Part shown: piece by piece, positions 21,273 to 27,964 of the stretch
Layout of the letters: each line of letters starts with the position of its first letter
Numbering within the stretch: the stretch's first letter is position 1
Assembly (NCBI GenBank): GCA_947367285.1
Contig: CANBDB010000002.1
Coordinates: 1-33,309, forward strand
Reading direction: 5' to 3'
Length of the DNA stretch: 33,309 bases
Source of the DNA: an uncultured Clostridia bacterium
GTDB taxonomy: Bacteria; Bacillota; Clostridia; Oscillospirales; CAG-272
The notes under the pieces: generated by a model
Database searches by the model: none
What the model was told of the DNA's origin: nothing
Seen by the model: the letters and a program-made list of their open reading frames with translations, nothing else
Position numbers and translations under genes: made by a program

Positions 21273-21829
21273 ACCTCATTACCTCCAAACAATTTACGAA
21301 GTTTGTTTAAGGCTCTGTGTGTTCGGGTATCAACATTTGATACGGTCAGACCGACAGCCTTGGCTATATCCTTGGAGGACTCTCCGTAATAAAACTTACG
21401 GAAAATGATACTCGAGTCCGGCTCACCGAGATCCTCGACAGCCTTGATAACTTCGCGCCGTAGTTCATCTTCGGCAAGCTCGCTGTCGATCATCACGTCA
21501 TCTGCAACCTGCAACAGCGACTGTTCATCATCGAGGGAAATGCCTCCCTCGAGGTTTCGTCTCTTGGAAACATTGATTGCTTGGTTGCGTGCGATGACGC
21601 ATAGATAGGTTTTAATACTCGATATCTTAGGATCATAGTCGGACAGCTCCGCATAAAATTTGCTGAACACGTCTGCCACACAGTCTTCAATATCGGATGA
21701 TACATAATAAGAATCGTCAAGTTTGCTTTTGACAACAGCATAAACAAGACCTGTGTACTGATTCATTAATTGTTCCATTCCGGCGTTCGGGTCTTTATGT
21801 AGTAGTCGAAGTAACTTGTTATCCTCCAT
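21269..21829 (-). CDS. ECF-type sigma-70 family factor (third pair)
   Basis: The ATG at 21829 follows AGAGGTGAG; the upstream in-frame ATG at 21883 has no such site. The 186-residue protein has region 2 at about 22-90 (DIEDCVADVFSKFYAELSDYDPKISSIKTYLCVIARNQAINVSKRR) and region 4 at about 130-182 (SSIIFRKFYYGESSKDIAKAVGLTVSNVDTRTHRALNKLRKLF). It is more distant from the factors at 5035 and 10104 than they are from each other, and the ACTTAAT-GTGAAAG motif is not found upstream. A TATAAT-like box lies on the minus strand about 21860. Confidence 0.92.
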   Translation of the reverse strand: MEDNKLLRLLHKDPNAGMEQLMNQYTGLVYAVVKSKLDDSYYVSSDIEDCVADVFSKFYAELSDYDPKISSIKTYLCVIARNQAINVSKRRNLEGGISLDDEQSLLQVADDVMIDSELAEDELRREVIKAVEDLGEPDSSIIFRKFYYGESSKDIAKAVGLTVSNVDTRTHRALNKLRKLFGGNEV

Positions 21830-22114
21830 ATTCTCACCTCTGTCTTTGAATCGATTCACTATTATATACAATCGAGAACGCAAAATCTTACACTTCTACT
21901 TGAACCTATATAAAATTTTATCAAAAAAATTTAATTTGGCAAGTTTCGAAGGAGAAAAGAGAAAAGGCGTCGATCAGCATTGAAAAGTCGATTTTTTGAC
22001 CAGTTCTGTACTGGTCAAATTGTGGTCAAAAATTTCTGCGAAATCAAAAATTGTGCAGAATATTGAAAAAATGACCGTTTTCAAGGGGTTTAAGCCTTAA
22101 AAACGGTCGATTTT
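21830..22114. other. intergenic region with recombinase-type repeats
   Basis: No gene. The left part holds the minus-strand promoter region of the third sigma gene. The right part has GACCAGT/ACTGGTC (21998-22016) and the repeat pair TGGTCAAA (22012-22019) and GTGGTCAAA (22022-22030), which recur near the two tRNA fragments to the right. Confidence 0.55.
22012..22030. repeat. GTGGTCAA repeat pair, unit 1
   Basis: TGGTCAAA (22012-22019) and GTGGTCAAA (22022-22030), about one helical turn apart, 130 bases left of TCCCAAACC in the intact tRNA-Pro. They are candidate arm-type integrase binding sites. Confidence 0.55.
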
Positions 22115-22190
22115 TGGTCGAAGTGACAGGACTCGAACCTGCAGCATCCTGGTCCCAAACCAGGCGCGCTACCAATTGCGCTACACCTCG
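22115..22190 (-). tRNA. tRNA-Pro (anticodon UGG), CCA encoded
   Basis: The minus strand folds as a complete cloverleaf: acceptor CGAGGTG with CACTTCG (one G-U), D arm GCGCAATTGGTAGCGC, anticodon stem CCTGG/CCAGG with loop TTTGGGA (anticodon TGG), T arm CAGG TTCGAGT CCTG, then discriminator A and encoded CCA. It is 76 bases long and should be functional. tRNA genes are common integrase targets, and the two broken copies to the right show that recombination has occurred here around the anticodon loop. Confidence 0.95.
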
Positions 22191-22229
22191 ATGGTGAAAA
22201 AACTTATGAAATTGTAGTTCTCACAGAAC

Positions 22230-22249
22230 TGGTCAAAATTGTGGTCAAA
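22230..22249. repeat. GTGGTCAA repeat pair, unit 2
   Basis: TGGTCAAA (22230-22237) and GTGGTCAAA (22241-22249), 111 bases left of TCCCAAACC in the first tRNA fragment. Confidence 0.55.
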
Positions 22250-22349
22250 CCACTTTTGCGAGGGTAGGCCAAACGGCAAATGCTCGTTTTTCCTCCGTTT
22301 TTCTCGCGTTTCCTCGCTTTTTTGAAGAGGGGATCGGGTAGCGACCTTT

Positions 22350-22393
22350 AGCTCCCAAACCAGGCGCCCTACCAACTGGGCCACACCCGGATA
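22350..22393 (-). pseudogene. truncated tRNA-Pro, 5' half (fragment 1)
   Basis: On the minus strand this reads as the 5' half of a proline tRNA: acceptor strand CCGGGTG, D arm GCCCAGTTGGTAGGGC and CCTGGTTTGGGA up to the anticodon loop. Beyond that the sequence no longer pairs (AGCT in place of CCAGG), so it is not a tRNA. It is 44/44 identical to the fragment at 22548 but differs from the intact gene outside the core. Confidence 0.8.
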
Positions 22394-22417
22394 TGAAGTT
22401 AAGAGAAAATGCTCGTT

Positions 22418-22437
22418 GTGGTCAAATATGTGGTCAA
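22418..22437. repeat. GTGGTCAA repeat pair, unit 3
   Basis: GTGGTCAAA (22418-22426) and TGTGGTCAA (22429-22437), 120 bases left of TCCCAAACC in the second tRNA fragment. Confidence 0.55.
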
Positions 22438-22547
22438 GGAAATTCTACCACATTTTCTAAGAACTTTCAACGGCGGTATTTGCGGGGTTTTGCGAAGATA
22501 AAAGGGAGTATCCAATATTTGAAGCAATCGAACCAATTTGGTGTTCC

Positions 22548-22591
22548 AGCTCCCAAACCAGGCGCCCTACCAACTGGGCCACACCCGGATA
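22548..22591 (-). pseudogene. truncated tRNA-Pro, 5' half (fragment 2)
   Basis: An exact 44-base copy of 22350-22393, again ending in the anticodon loop, with unrelated sequence beyond. It is probably a second displaced tRNA half or a duplicated recombination scar. Confidence 0.8.
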
Positions 22592-22737
22592 CGAATGACA
22601 TTATACACGATGTCAGCCGAAAAAGCAATCACAATTTAGCAAAATCAACACCGCAGCCAAGATATTGTGTTTTTATAGAATAAGCCGGGCAGGCACATTT
22701 ACAGCGCCTGCCCGGCGTGTCAATAAAACGACGGATA

Positions 22738-23343
22738 TTAGTATTTCGAGTCTTTCGAAATCGAATACTGTCCTTCTCTTTCCAACCATTTGGCCATTGC
22801 CCACGCTTCCTCAAAGCGAACATTTGCCATTGTGAGTCCATAGGCACGGCACAGCCGCTCAAATTCCTGATAAGTATCAGGGCGCTTCGTGAACAATATC
22901 CACATTAGAGCAGCTTCAGCAGTAAGAAATGTTTTGCCGCCCTGTTTATGTGAAGGGCGCTTGATAACATTACACCTTCTGCACCGCAATGTAAGGTTGT
23001 CAAGCGTGTTAGCTGCGTCACCAAGTTCTTCTTTGGGAATTACGTGATCTGCCTGGAGTTCTAATCGGGTTCCGCAATCAGCGCACTTACCGGATTGTTC
23101 AAAATGCCATTTGCGGACAGCTGCCCAACACTTTCCCTTTGGGTAATGAGATTGAAATGATTTATTGCTGGCAACAGAAGTTCCTACCTGCGAGGGATTT
23201 AAGTGGCCGAGAACAAGGGAGGCAAGTTCTTTATACTTGACCATGCCGGTATCGACTAAATACTGTATAAGATATTTCCATTCCTCCTCTGTCCAATCCC
23301 TGTCAGCTTCAGGGAAAGCCTTCATTGTTTCGTAGTTTGTCAT
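22738..23343 (-). CDS. HNH endonuclease
   Basis: This 201-residue protein has a clear zinc-stabilised HNH nuclease domain at about 86-135: CADCGTRLELQADHVIPKEELGDAANTLDNLTLRCRRC, with Asp-His at ADHV, the Asn of DNLTLR and CxxC pairs on both sides. The N-terminal part (TEEEWKYLIQYLVDTGMVKYKELASLVLG) is helical and may bind DNA. Its start overlaps the stop of the XRE gene upstream by 4 bases. Placed next to a regulator and a divergent methyltransferase, it is the probable restriction enzyme of a type II-like system. HNH proteins of other roles exist, so activity is inferred from context. Confidence 0.85.
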   Translation of the reverse strand: MTNYETMKAFPEADRDWTEEEWKYLIQYLVDTGMVKYKELASLVLGHLNPSQVGTSVASNKSFQSHYPKGKCWAAVRKWHFEQSGKCADCGTRLELQADHVIPKEELGDAANTLDNLTLRCRRCNVIKRPSHKQGGKTFLTAEAALMWILFTKRPDTYQEFERLCRAYGLTMANVRFEEAWAMAKWLEREGQYSISKDSKY

Positions 23344-23597
23344 AGTGATTGTCCTCCTATTGTGATACGCTCTTCAAATTCAGAAATGAACTCGACTAAG
23401 CTCATCCCTAAACAAAGGCAAATTTTTCTGATCTCAATGACATCAAGACGCTTTTGACATTGCTCATACTTGCTGATATAAGTTTGGCTGCAACCAAGGT
23501 GCATGGCTAATTCCTGCTGTGTCATTTTTGATCGCAGCCTGCAATTTTTTAGGCAATCAATAAGCACCCGATATTCAGGTTCATAAATAATACTCAT
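23340..23597 (-). CDS. XRE-family regulator, controller-protein-like
   Basis: This 85-residue protein is nearly all HTH: YRVLIDCLKNCRLRSKMTQQELAMHLGCSQTYISKYEQCQKRLDVIEIRKICLCLGMSLVEFISEFEE (about 8-75). Its size, its position directly upstream of the nuclease gene with a 4-base overlap, and the palindrome in its promoter are typical of C proteins of restriction-modification systems, which delay nuclease expression. AGGAGG precedes the ATG. It could also be an ordinary repressor. Confidence 0.85.
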   Translation of the reverse strand: MSIIYEPEYRVLIDCLKNCRLRSKMTQQELAMHLGCSQTYISKYEQCQKRLDVIEIRKICLCLGMSLVEFISEFEERITIGGQSL

Positions 23598-23627
23598 ATG
23601 CTTTACCTCCTGGATTATTCTACACTT

Positions 23628-23656
23628 ATCTTAACATAACACTATAATTATTCCAA
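23628..23656 (-). promoter_or_regulatory. promoter of the XRE/HNH operon
   Basis: On the minus strand TTGGAA (23656-23651) and TAAGAT (23633-23628) are 17 bases apart. The -35 box lies within the palindrome at 23649-23665. Confidence 0.6.
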
Positions 23657-23665
23657 AATAGAATA
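23649..23665. promoter_or_regulatory. palindromic operator between nuclease and methyltransferase genes
   Basis: TATTCCAAAATAGAATA is a 17-bp imperfect palindrome with TATTC/GAATA arms. It covers the -35 of the minus-strand promoter and touches the -35 of the + strand promoter. A further ATTATTC half-site lies at 23614-23620. This is the expected place for a C-protein site. Confidence 0.6.
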
Positions 23666-23694
23666 TTGACATTTCAACCTAAGTGAGGTAAAAT
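23666..23694 (+). promoter_or_regulatory. promoter of the methyltransferase gene
   Basis: Consensus TTGACA (23666-23671), 17 bases of spacer and TAAAAT (23689-23694). This is one of the best promoters in the window and would give early, strong methyltransferase expression. Confidence 0.8.
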
Positions 23695-23718
23695 GTAAAC
23701 GTTATGGGGGTATAGATC

Positions 23719-25896
23719 ATGATCAATAAAATAGTTGATAATTTCGTTACATTTCTTCCGTGCTCTTGGGAACCCACCATTGAACAGCTTACCACGTTAC
23801 AAGAGCTTATATCATACGCCGGAAAAATGGGCTATGAAGTGTCGTTAAGCAATGCAAAAGTTGTATTTGTGGAAGCGGTAAACCAAAAATTGAATTTAAA
23901 TAATTCCACATACAAGGATTTGCTGCATGACGCATTTTTGGATAATATTAAGCTCAATTACATCCAAAAGAACAAGATTAAAGTCATGCTTGATTCGTCC
24001 GATAAAGCCGCATACATTCAATTCCTTATCAATCACAATATGTATACAGAACGGATGGAAAAAGCGTTTACTCCTGTTAACACACAAGCAACATTTCAGA
24101 TGCTTAACGATATTATCCGGACTGATAAACAATATCCGGATGTCCTTTCCTCTATTTTTTCTCGATTTTGTTTTAATCTTTTTCCGCCAAATTGCGTTTA
24201 TAGTTTTTTTTCAAAAAAACCAAATGCCAAGAGTGATTTTTTTGATTTCATTACTGCAGTGTACCCGGATTTAAGTGATCGGACAAACGCATTATCGATT
24301 ATTGATGTTTCCGCTGATCTGTTTTTTGATGGGTATCTTACTGGGTGCAACAAAGTATTGAACGCGATAAAAAAAGCATATCAGTATATGAATAATCATT
24401 GTGACTTAGCAATCATTATTCCACCGCTAACGGTGAATTCCGATGACGTTCAATGGAAATTGTATGCAGACTGTATACTCTTTGCAGAGAAGCATTTAAA
24501 AGAAAAAATCGACAAGCCCTATTTTAGATGGCAAAAAATAGGGAATCAAACGAAAGAATATATTTCATCGATCGTGCCATTCAATGCTGAATTTGAGTAC
24601 GCATTTCAAGGTTTTGTTTTCAAAGACTGTTTTGTAGTCCAAAATGAAGATGATCCTTATTCGTTACTGCTGCTCTTTGAAAAAAACCGACGTGACGAAC
24701 GGGTAATTAACTGCCCCGCATGCAGAACACAAAATGTGCAAGGTAATTCGTATCCTATTCTCAATGTGAGAAGCTGGGAATGTGAAAATCCGTTATGCCC
24801 GGATCGCAGCAAGTATAACAGGGGCAAGCGTTATGCGTATATGTCATTATTTAGACAGAAAGAGATGATGAATGACGAAAATATTATCGCAGACACATCC
24901 ATTTCAAAGTGGCATCTGGACTGTCAAAAACATGCGACGAAAGAAGAAATGATCGAAATGATCATTCGACATTACAGTTGCTATGGCGACGGAATTACTG
25001 TTACCTCCCAAAGCACATTTGAAGGTAATCTGTTTGGCAGACTGGTTCGCACGGAAGCATTTATATCACCCGATGTTGATTTATTATCGCCTTTTAAAAA
25101 TTCATCTTATTTCTATCGCTATATGCAATACAACGATAGAGATTTAGATGCTGCAGAGGAGTGGGAGTGTGATAAAGCTAGAGTGTACCATGGTGATGCA
25201 CTTGATGTTTTACGTGGTTTTGCATCCGACGTGTTTTCGGGTGTCGTTACATCACCTCCATATTACAATGCGAAATGCTACTCACAGTGGCCAAATATTT
25301 ATTGTTATTTATTTGACATGTACAACATCCATCGAGAAGTTTTCCGCACGATGAAAACCGGAGGGATCTATCTGTTCAACATTTTTGACTACTTTGATAA
25401 TGAGAACAATGTAGTCTTGTCCGCTATGGGCAATAAGCGCATGATTCTTGGTGCCTATATGATAGATATGTTTGAACGTATTGGTTTCACCCTTCGCGGA
25501 AATATCATTTGGAATAAGGGGGAAATTCAGGGGAATAGGAGTTTCAATCAAGGGAATCTAACGCCCTATTATCAAGCACCATTAAACTGTTGGGAACACA
25601 TAATAATTTTATCAAAGGGAACGCCTAACCGGAAATTTGAAGCGCTATGCTCGCACATAGAAGATATAAAACCTGTTATCAAAATCATTCGCGGCAAAAA
25701 TATTCTTGGACACGATGCACCATATCCGCAAGATATACCCAATCTTCTTTTGCGGTGTATGGATAAGGATGATGTGGTATTGGATCCTTTTCTTGGGAGT
25801 GGAACCACATGTCTAGCAGCAAACATGCATGGCATCAAATCTGTCGGAATCGAAAAAAACAGGAAGTATTTTGAGCTGTGCCAATCGATACTGTAG
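23719..25896 (+). CDS. DNA methyltransferase, beta class (N6-adenine or N4-cytosine)
   Basis: This 725-residue protein has methyltransferase motifs in its last third: motif IV SPPYYNAKCYS (about 512-522) before motif I DPFLGSGTTCLAANMHG (about 689-705), the beta order, ending in SVGIEKNRKYFELCQSIL. SPPY points to an amino-methyltransferase; N4-cytosine or N6-adenine cannot be separated by eye. The N-terminal 450 residues are not recognised and contain a four-Cys zinc ribbon (about 332-359, CPACRTQ and CENPLCPDRS). This is much longer than usual type II methyltransferases. The frame is intact. The DNA is AT-rich. It is divergent from the XRE and HNH genes, so it likely protects against that nuclease. 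Confidence 0.88.
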   Translation: MINKIVDNFVTFLPCSWEPTIEQLTTLQELISYAGKMGYEVSLSNAKVVFVEAVNQKLNLNNSTYKDLLHDAFLDNIKLNYIQKNKIKVMLDSSDKAAYIQFLINHNMYTERMEKAFTPVNTQATFQMLNDIIRTDKQYPDVLSSIFSRFCFNLFPPNCVYSFFSKKPNAKSDFFDFITAVYPDLSDRTNALSIIDVSADLFFDGYLTGCNKVLNAIKKAYQYMNNHCDLAIIIPPLTVNSDDVQWKLYADCILFAEKHLKEKIDKPYFRWQKIGNQTKEYISSIVPFNAEFEYAFQGFVFKDCFVVQNEDDPYSLLLLFEKNRRDERVINCPACRTQNVQGNSYPILNVRSWECENPLCPDRSKYNRGKRYAYMSLFRQKEMMNDENIIADTSISKWHLDCQKHATKEEMIEMIIRHYSCYGDGITVTSQSTFEGNLFGRLVRTEAFISPDVDLLSPFKNSSYFYRYMQYNDRDLDAAEEWECDKARVYHGDALDVLRGFASDVFSGVVTSPPYYNAKCYSQWPNIYCYLFDMYNIHREVFRTMKTGGIYLFNIFDYFDNENNVVLSAMGNKRMILGAYMIDMFERIGFTLRGNIIWNKGEIQGNRSFNQGNLTPYYQAPLNCWEHIIILSKGTPNRKFEALCSHIEDIKPVIKIIRGKNILGHDAPYPQDIPNLLLRCMDKDDVVLDPFLGSGTTCLAANMHGIKSVGIEKNRKYFELCQSIL

Positions 25897-26017
25897 TGAA
25901 ATCGACGTGCCGGAAATTGTTTCGGAAATGTAAATTTTTAAGACATCCGGTGATCGTTCATTTCTTCTTCAAGATTTCATAGTATTCTATCAAAAAAGAA
26001 ATAGGAGGAATGGAACT

Positions 26018-26257
26018 ATGCATGGTCCAGGCGGACATCCAGGCGGCCCCGGCGGCCATCGGGGCGGACACAGGCCACCAATGGGCGGCGGTATGCACCA
26101 TCGGCCACCAATGGGCGGCGGCATGCACCACCAGCCTCCGATGGGCGGCGGATGGGGGCACAGGCCGCCACGTCGGCCAATGGGATGCTGTGGCTGCCTT
26201 TTTCCGGTGATCGGAGTAGTCGTGGCAATGATTGCTGGTATTCTGATACTGCTGTGA
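26018..26257 (+). CDS. His/Gly/Pro-rich repeat protein with C-terminal membrane helix
   Basis: This 79-residue protein starts MHGPGGHPGGPGG and has three to four near-repeats of RPPMGGGMHH (residues about 19-50), then a CCGC motif and one hydrophobic helix (about 60-79, FPVIGVVVAMIAGILILL). AGGAGG precedes the ATG at 26018. The histidine-rich head could bind metal such as nickel, zinc or copper; this is inference from composition. Overlapping ORFs in other frames are shadows of its repetitive GC-rich sequence. Its base composition differs sharply from the AT-rich methyltransferase gene next to it. Confidence 0.75.
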   Translation: MHGPGGHPGGPGGHRGGHRPPMGGGMHHRPPMGGGMHHQPPMGGGWGHRPPRRPMGCCGCLFPVIGVVVAMIAGILILL

Positions 26258-26511
26258 CAAAATTGGAGCTGCTGTGAATTTCAGAACATAAAACATATAG
26301 ACGTTATTAGAAGATGAGGATTGTCTTAGAGACACAACAACTTTTGCTTTATCGTCTATGACTTGAACAATCGACGGTATAAAATATTTAGACGAATAAT
26401 ATCGTCGAAATTTCTCTATAGTTTTGCCTGATGCTGCTAACCATATCGTCGATGTTGCTCTGCATCGCTTGTGGTACGAACATCAAGTAAACGGATATTC
26501 CTATTGGACAA
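26258..26511. other. intergenic stretch, AT-rich, with short TCGTC repeats
   Basis: No supported gene. It contains several TCGTC/GACGA elements (about 26355, 26372, 26392, 26402, 26445), including TTTAGACG facing CGTCGAAA around 26388-26411. They may be remnants of a degenerate element or a binding array. Confidence 0.4.
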
Positions 26512-26553
26512 AAACACATCCATCATTCTACGTACGAACCGATGGATGTGTTT
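26512..26553. terminator. terminator downstream of the minus-strand XRE gene
   Basis: A perfect 13-bp stem, AAACACATCCATC (26512-26524) with GATGGATGTGTTT (26541-26553). It ends the XRE transcript at 26559. Confidence 0.8.
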
Positions 26554-26558
26554 GTTGT

Positions 26559-26801
26559 TTATTTGATTTCCTGTTCCAGCGCATCGAACTCTGGAGTAGA
26601 GAAGAATTCGCCCAGAGTGATTTCCAGTCCGTCACATAGCTTTTTGATTGTGACTGTTCCGGGATTCTGGCTCTCGCCGTTGAGGATGCTTTTGACTGTT
26701 GCCTGCGGCACAGCGGAGATTGAGCAGAGCTTGTTGACGGTGATGCCCCGCTCTTTGCACAGACCTTTTATTCGGTTTGCAATAGCTTCTCGTGTGTCCA
26801 T
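26559..26801 (-). CDS. XRE-family regulator
   Basis: The ATG at 26801 follows GGAGGG; a longer in-frame start at 26855 lies within operator sequence. The 80-residue protein is an XRE HTH (about 3-62: REAIANRIKGLCKERGITVNKLCSISAVPQATVKSILNGESQNPGTVTIKKLCDGL) with a short acidic tail. It is divergent from the gene at 26941, and three palindromes lie between them, so it probably represses both directions. Confidence 0.88.
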   Translation of the reverse strand: MDTREAIANRIKGLCKERGITVNKLCSISAVPQATVKSILNGESQNPGTVTIKKLCDGLEITLGEFFSTPEFDALEQEIK

Positions 26802-26819
26802 GTGCAGCCCTCCGGATGA

Positions 26820-26839
26820 TTTATCACTACAATGATAAA
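26820..26839. promoter_or_regulatory. XRE operator 1
   Basis: TTTATCACTACAATGATAAA: 7-bp arms TTTATCA/TGATAAA. It lies in the leader of the minus-strand XRE gene. Confidence 0.6.
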
Positions 26840-26859
26840 CCAAACCGAAGCACAATATT

Positions 26860-26873
26860 AGTGATAGCTCACT
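26860..26873. promoter_or_regulatory. XRE operator 2
   Basis: AGTGATAGCTCACT: imperfect palindrome of the AGTGA-N4-TCACT type. Confidence 0.6.
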
Positions 26874-26881
26874 AAGCAGAC

Positions 26882-26909
26882 TTGAAAAGCAAAATAATTA
26901 TGCTATTAT
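26882..26909 (+). promoter_or_regulatory. promoter of the gene at 26941
   Basis: TTGAAA (26882-26887) and TATTAT (26904-26909) with 16 bases between. The operator at 26910 begins directly at its end. Confidence 0.6.
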
Positions 26910-26923
26910 AGTGATGTATCACT
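26910..26923. promoter_or_regulatory. XRE operator 3
   Basis: AGTGATGTATCACT: perfect 6-bp arms, placed at the expected transcription start of the gene at 26941. Confidence 0.65.
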
Positions 26924-26940
26924 ACAAAGGAGGCCGGGTT

Positions 26941-27318
26941 ATGGACTGGATAGAAGCAGATCCAATACCAACAGTTTGCCAAGAATGTCAAGAGGAGGAT
27001 TGCTATAATTGCGATACTGCCGGTGAGCGTTGGCAACTGTCCAGGGATGATGAATTAAGGCTGCGACGTAAGCAGTTGGTCAAAGCCATCGAGCGCCTGA
27101 AGCGCGAGATTGACGCTATCGACATGGAACTGCTGCCTTTTACTGATGAACAAAGAGCGGCACTGTGTAGTAATGCAGAAATGACCTACGATCTGTTTTG
27201 GGCGTGCTTGCAGGTTTGCTTTGATTATGGCAATATGGCAATGTATCGAAGTATTTGGAATGCCTATCCGAATTATTCGAAAAATATAAGACATCACATG
27301 GAAAATTCGTTGTTGTAA
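26941..27318 (+). CDS. hypothetical protein, 125 residues, Cys-rich N-terminus
   Basis: The ATG at 26941 follows AAAGGAGG; the start at 26911 lies in an operator. The protein begins MDWIEADPIPTVCQECQEEDCYNCD, with four cysteines that could bind a metal, followed by a basic helix (RLRRKQLVKAIERLKREID) and a helical C-terminus. It was not recognised beyond being of the type found next to small element repressors. It is controlled by the divergent XRE gene. Confidence 0.7.
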   Translation: MDWIEADPIPTVCQECQEEDCYNCDTAGERWQLSRDDELRLRRKQLVKAIERLKREIDAIDMELLPFTDEQRAALCSNAEMTYDLFWACLQVCFDYGNMAMYRSIWNAYPNYSKNIRHHMENSLL

Positions 27319-27385
27319 CATGATTTCCACACCTTACCGAAAGGGATTATCTTGTTTGTTTCCCCCTAAAGCCATTGTTAACTAA

Positions 27386-27424
27386 AACCTCCCCTTATAC
27401 CGAATGATGTAAGGGGAGGTTCTT
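27386..27424. terminator. bidirectional terminator
   Basis: A perfect 12-bp stem, AACCTCCCCTTA (27386-27397) with TAAGGGGAGGTT (27410-27421). It separates the gene at 26941 from the end of the FmdE operon. Confidence 0.85.
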
Positions 27425-27440
27425 CTATGCAATATCATAA

Positions 27441-27959
27441 TTATACATTGAAGCGATCATACCGTTCATAGCAGTCCAGGCACAGCTTCTTCTCACCGGA
27501 CAGGCGGATCCAGTTGGCACCGGCCACTTCGCCACAACAGTCACAGACGAAGGAGTTAAACAGTCGGGCCTTTTCCGGAACTGCGATGGTGGTTTGCTTC
27601 ACCTCGAACATCTCCTCCGGCTGACACGCCTGATAGTAAGCAAAGCTTTCCTCTTTGCTCATGGACGGACGGGGGTTCAGCACAAGCCGGACGGAAGCGC
27701 CGGTCTTGCGGTTATAAAAGGAGTAGGCGGATTTACCCCGCATATGAAACAACAGATTGCCCTTGCCGATACTGCATCCCAGCATCACCTGAATGGCATC
27801 AATGCCGCAGGCATCGTTTTCAGCGATACACACCACCTGCTCGTCATCGGAAAATTCCAGCTTCAGCAGCTTTATGGCATACAGCGCTGCCTTGTAGCCG
27901 ATGGTCAGGCCGCCACATTCGTGACCGTGAAAGGCCACGCAATCATTCCAAGTTTTCAT
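27441..27959 (-). CDS. FmdE-family protein
   Basis: The ATG at 27959 follows GGAG at 8 bases; a GTG at 27968 is in frame but lacks such a site. The 172-residue product has the FmdE signature FHGHECGGLTIGYKAA (His11, His13, Cys15) and a segment with CIAENDACGIDAIQVMLGCSIGKGNL, followed by a C-terminal zinc finger (about 138-163, CDCCGEVAG and CLDCYERY). FmdE proteins are found with molybdenum or tungsten formylmethanofuran dehydrogenase genes and, in Clostridia, with FecCD-type ABC transporters, as here. It is last in the four-gene operon, and its ribosome-binding site overlaps the end of the ATPase gene. A role in metal or cofactor handling is family context. Confidence 0.9.
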   Translation of the reverse strand: MKTWNDCVAFHGHECGGLTIGYKAALYAIKLLKLEFSDDEQVVCIAENDACGIDAIQVMLGCSIGKGNLLFHMRGKSAYSFYNRKTGASVRLVLNPRPSMSKEESFAYYQACQPEEMFEVKQTTIAVPEKARLFNSFVCDCCGEVAGANWIRLSGEKKLCLDCYERYDRFNV

Positions 27960-27964
27960 ATTCT

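Larger units (their letters stand above)
22191..22737. other. attachment-site cluster, no protein genes
   Basis: These 547 bases hold two tRNA-Pro fragments (22350-22393 and 22548-22591) and two GTGGTCAA-type repeat pairs (22230-22249 and 22418-22437). The rest is AT-rich with no supported ORF. The spacing of the core TCCCAAACC is 200 and 198 bases from the intact tRNA onward. It looks like a set of recombination scars. Confidence 0.65.

Noticed and set aside
22350..22591. Two further tRNA-Pro genes
   Set aside because: Only the 5' halves exist; anticodon stem, T arm and 3' acceptor do not form, so they are fragments.
26010..26335. Alternative frames over the repeat protein gene at 26018
   Set aside because: They come from the repetitive GC-rich sequence; only the 26018 frame has a good ribosome-binding site, the coherent repeat and a membrane helix.
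26424..26639. ORF beginning MPDAANHIVDVALHRLWYEHQVNG as a possible gene or transposase remnant
   Set aside because: It runs through the terminator hairpin and into the antisense of the XRE gene; no family is recognised and there is no ribosome-binding site.
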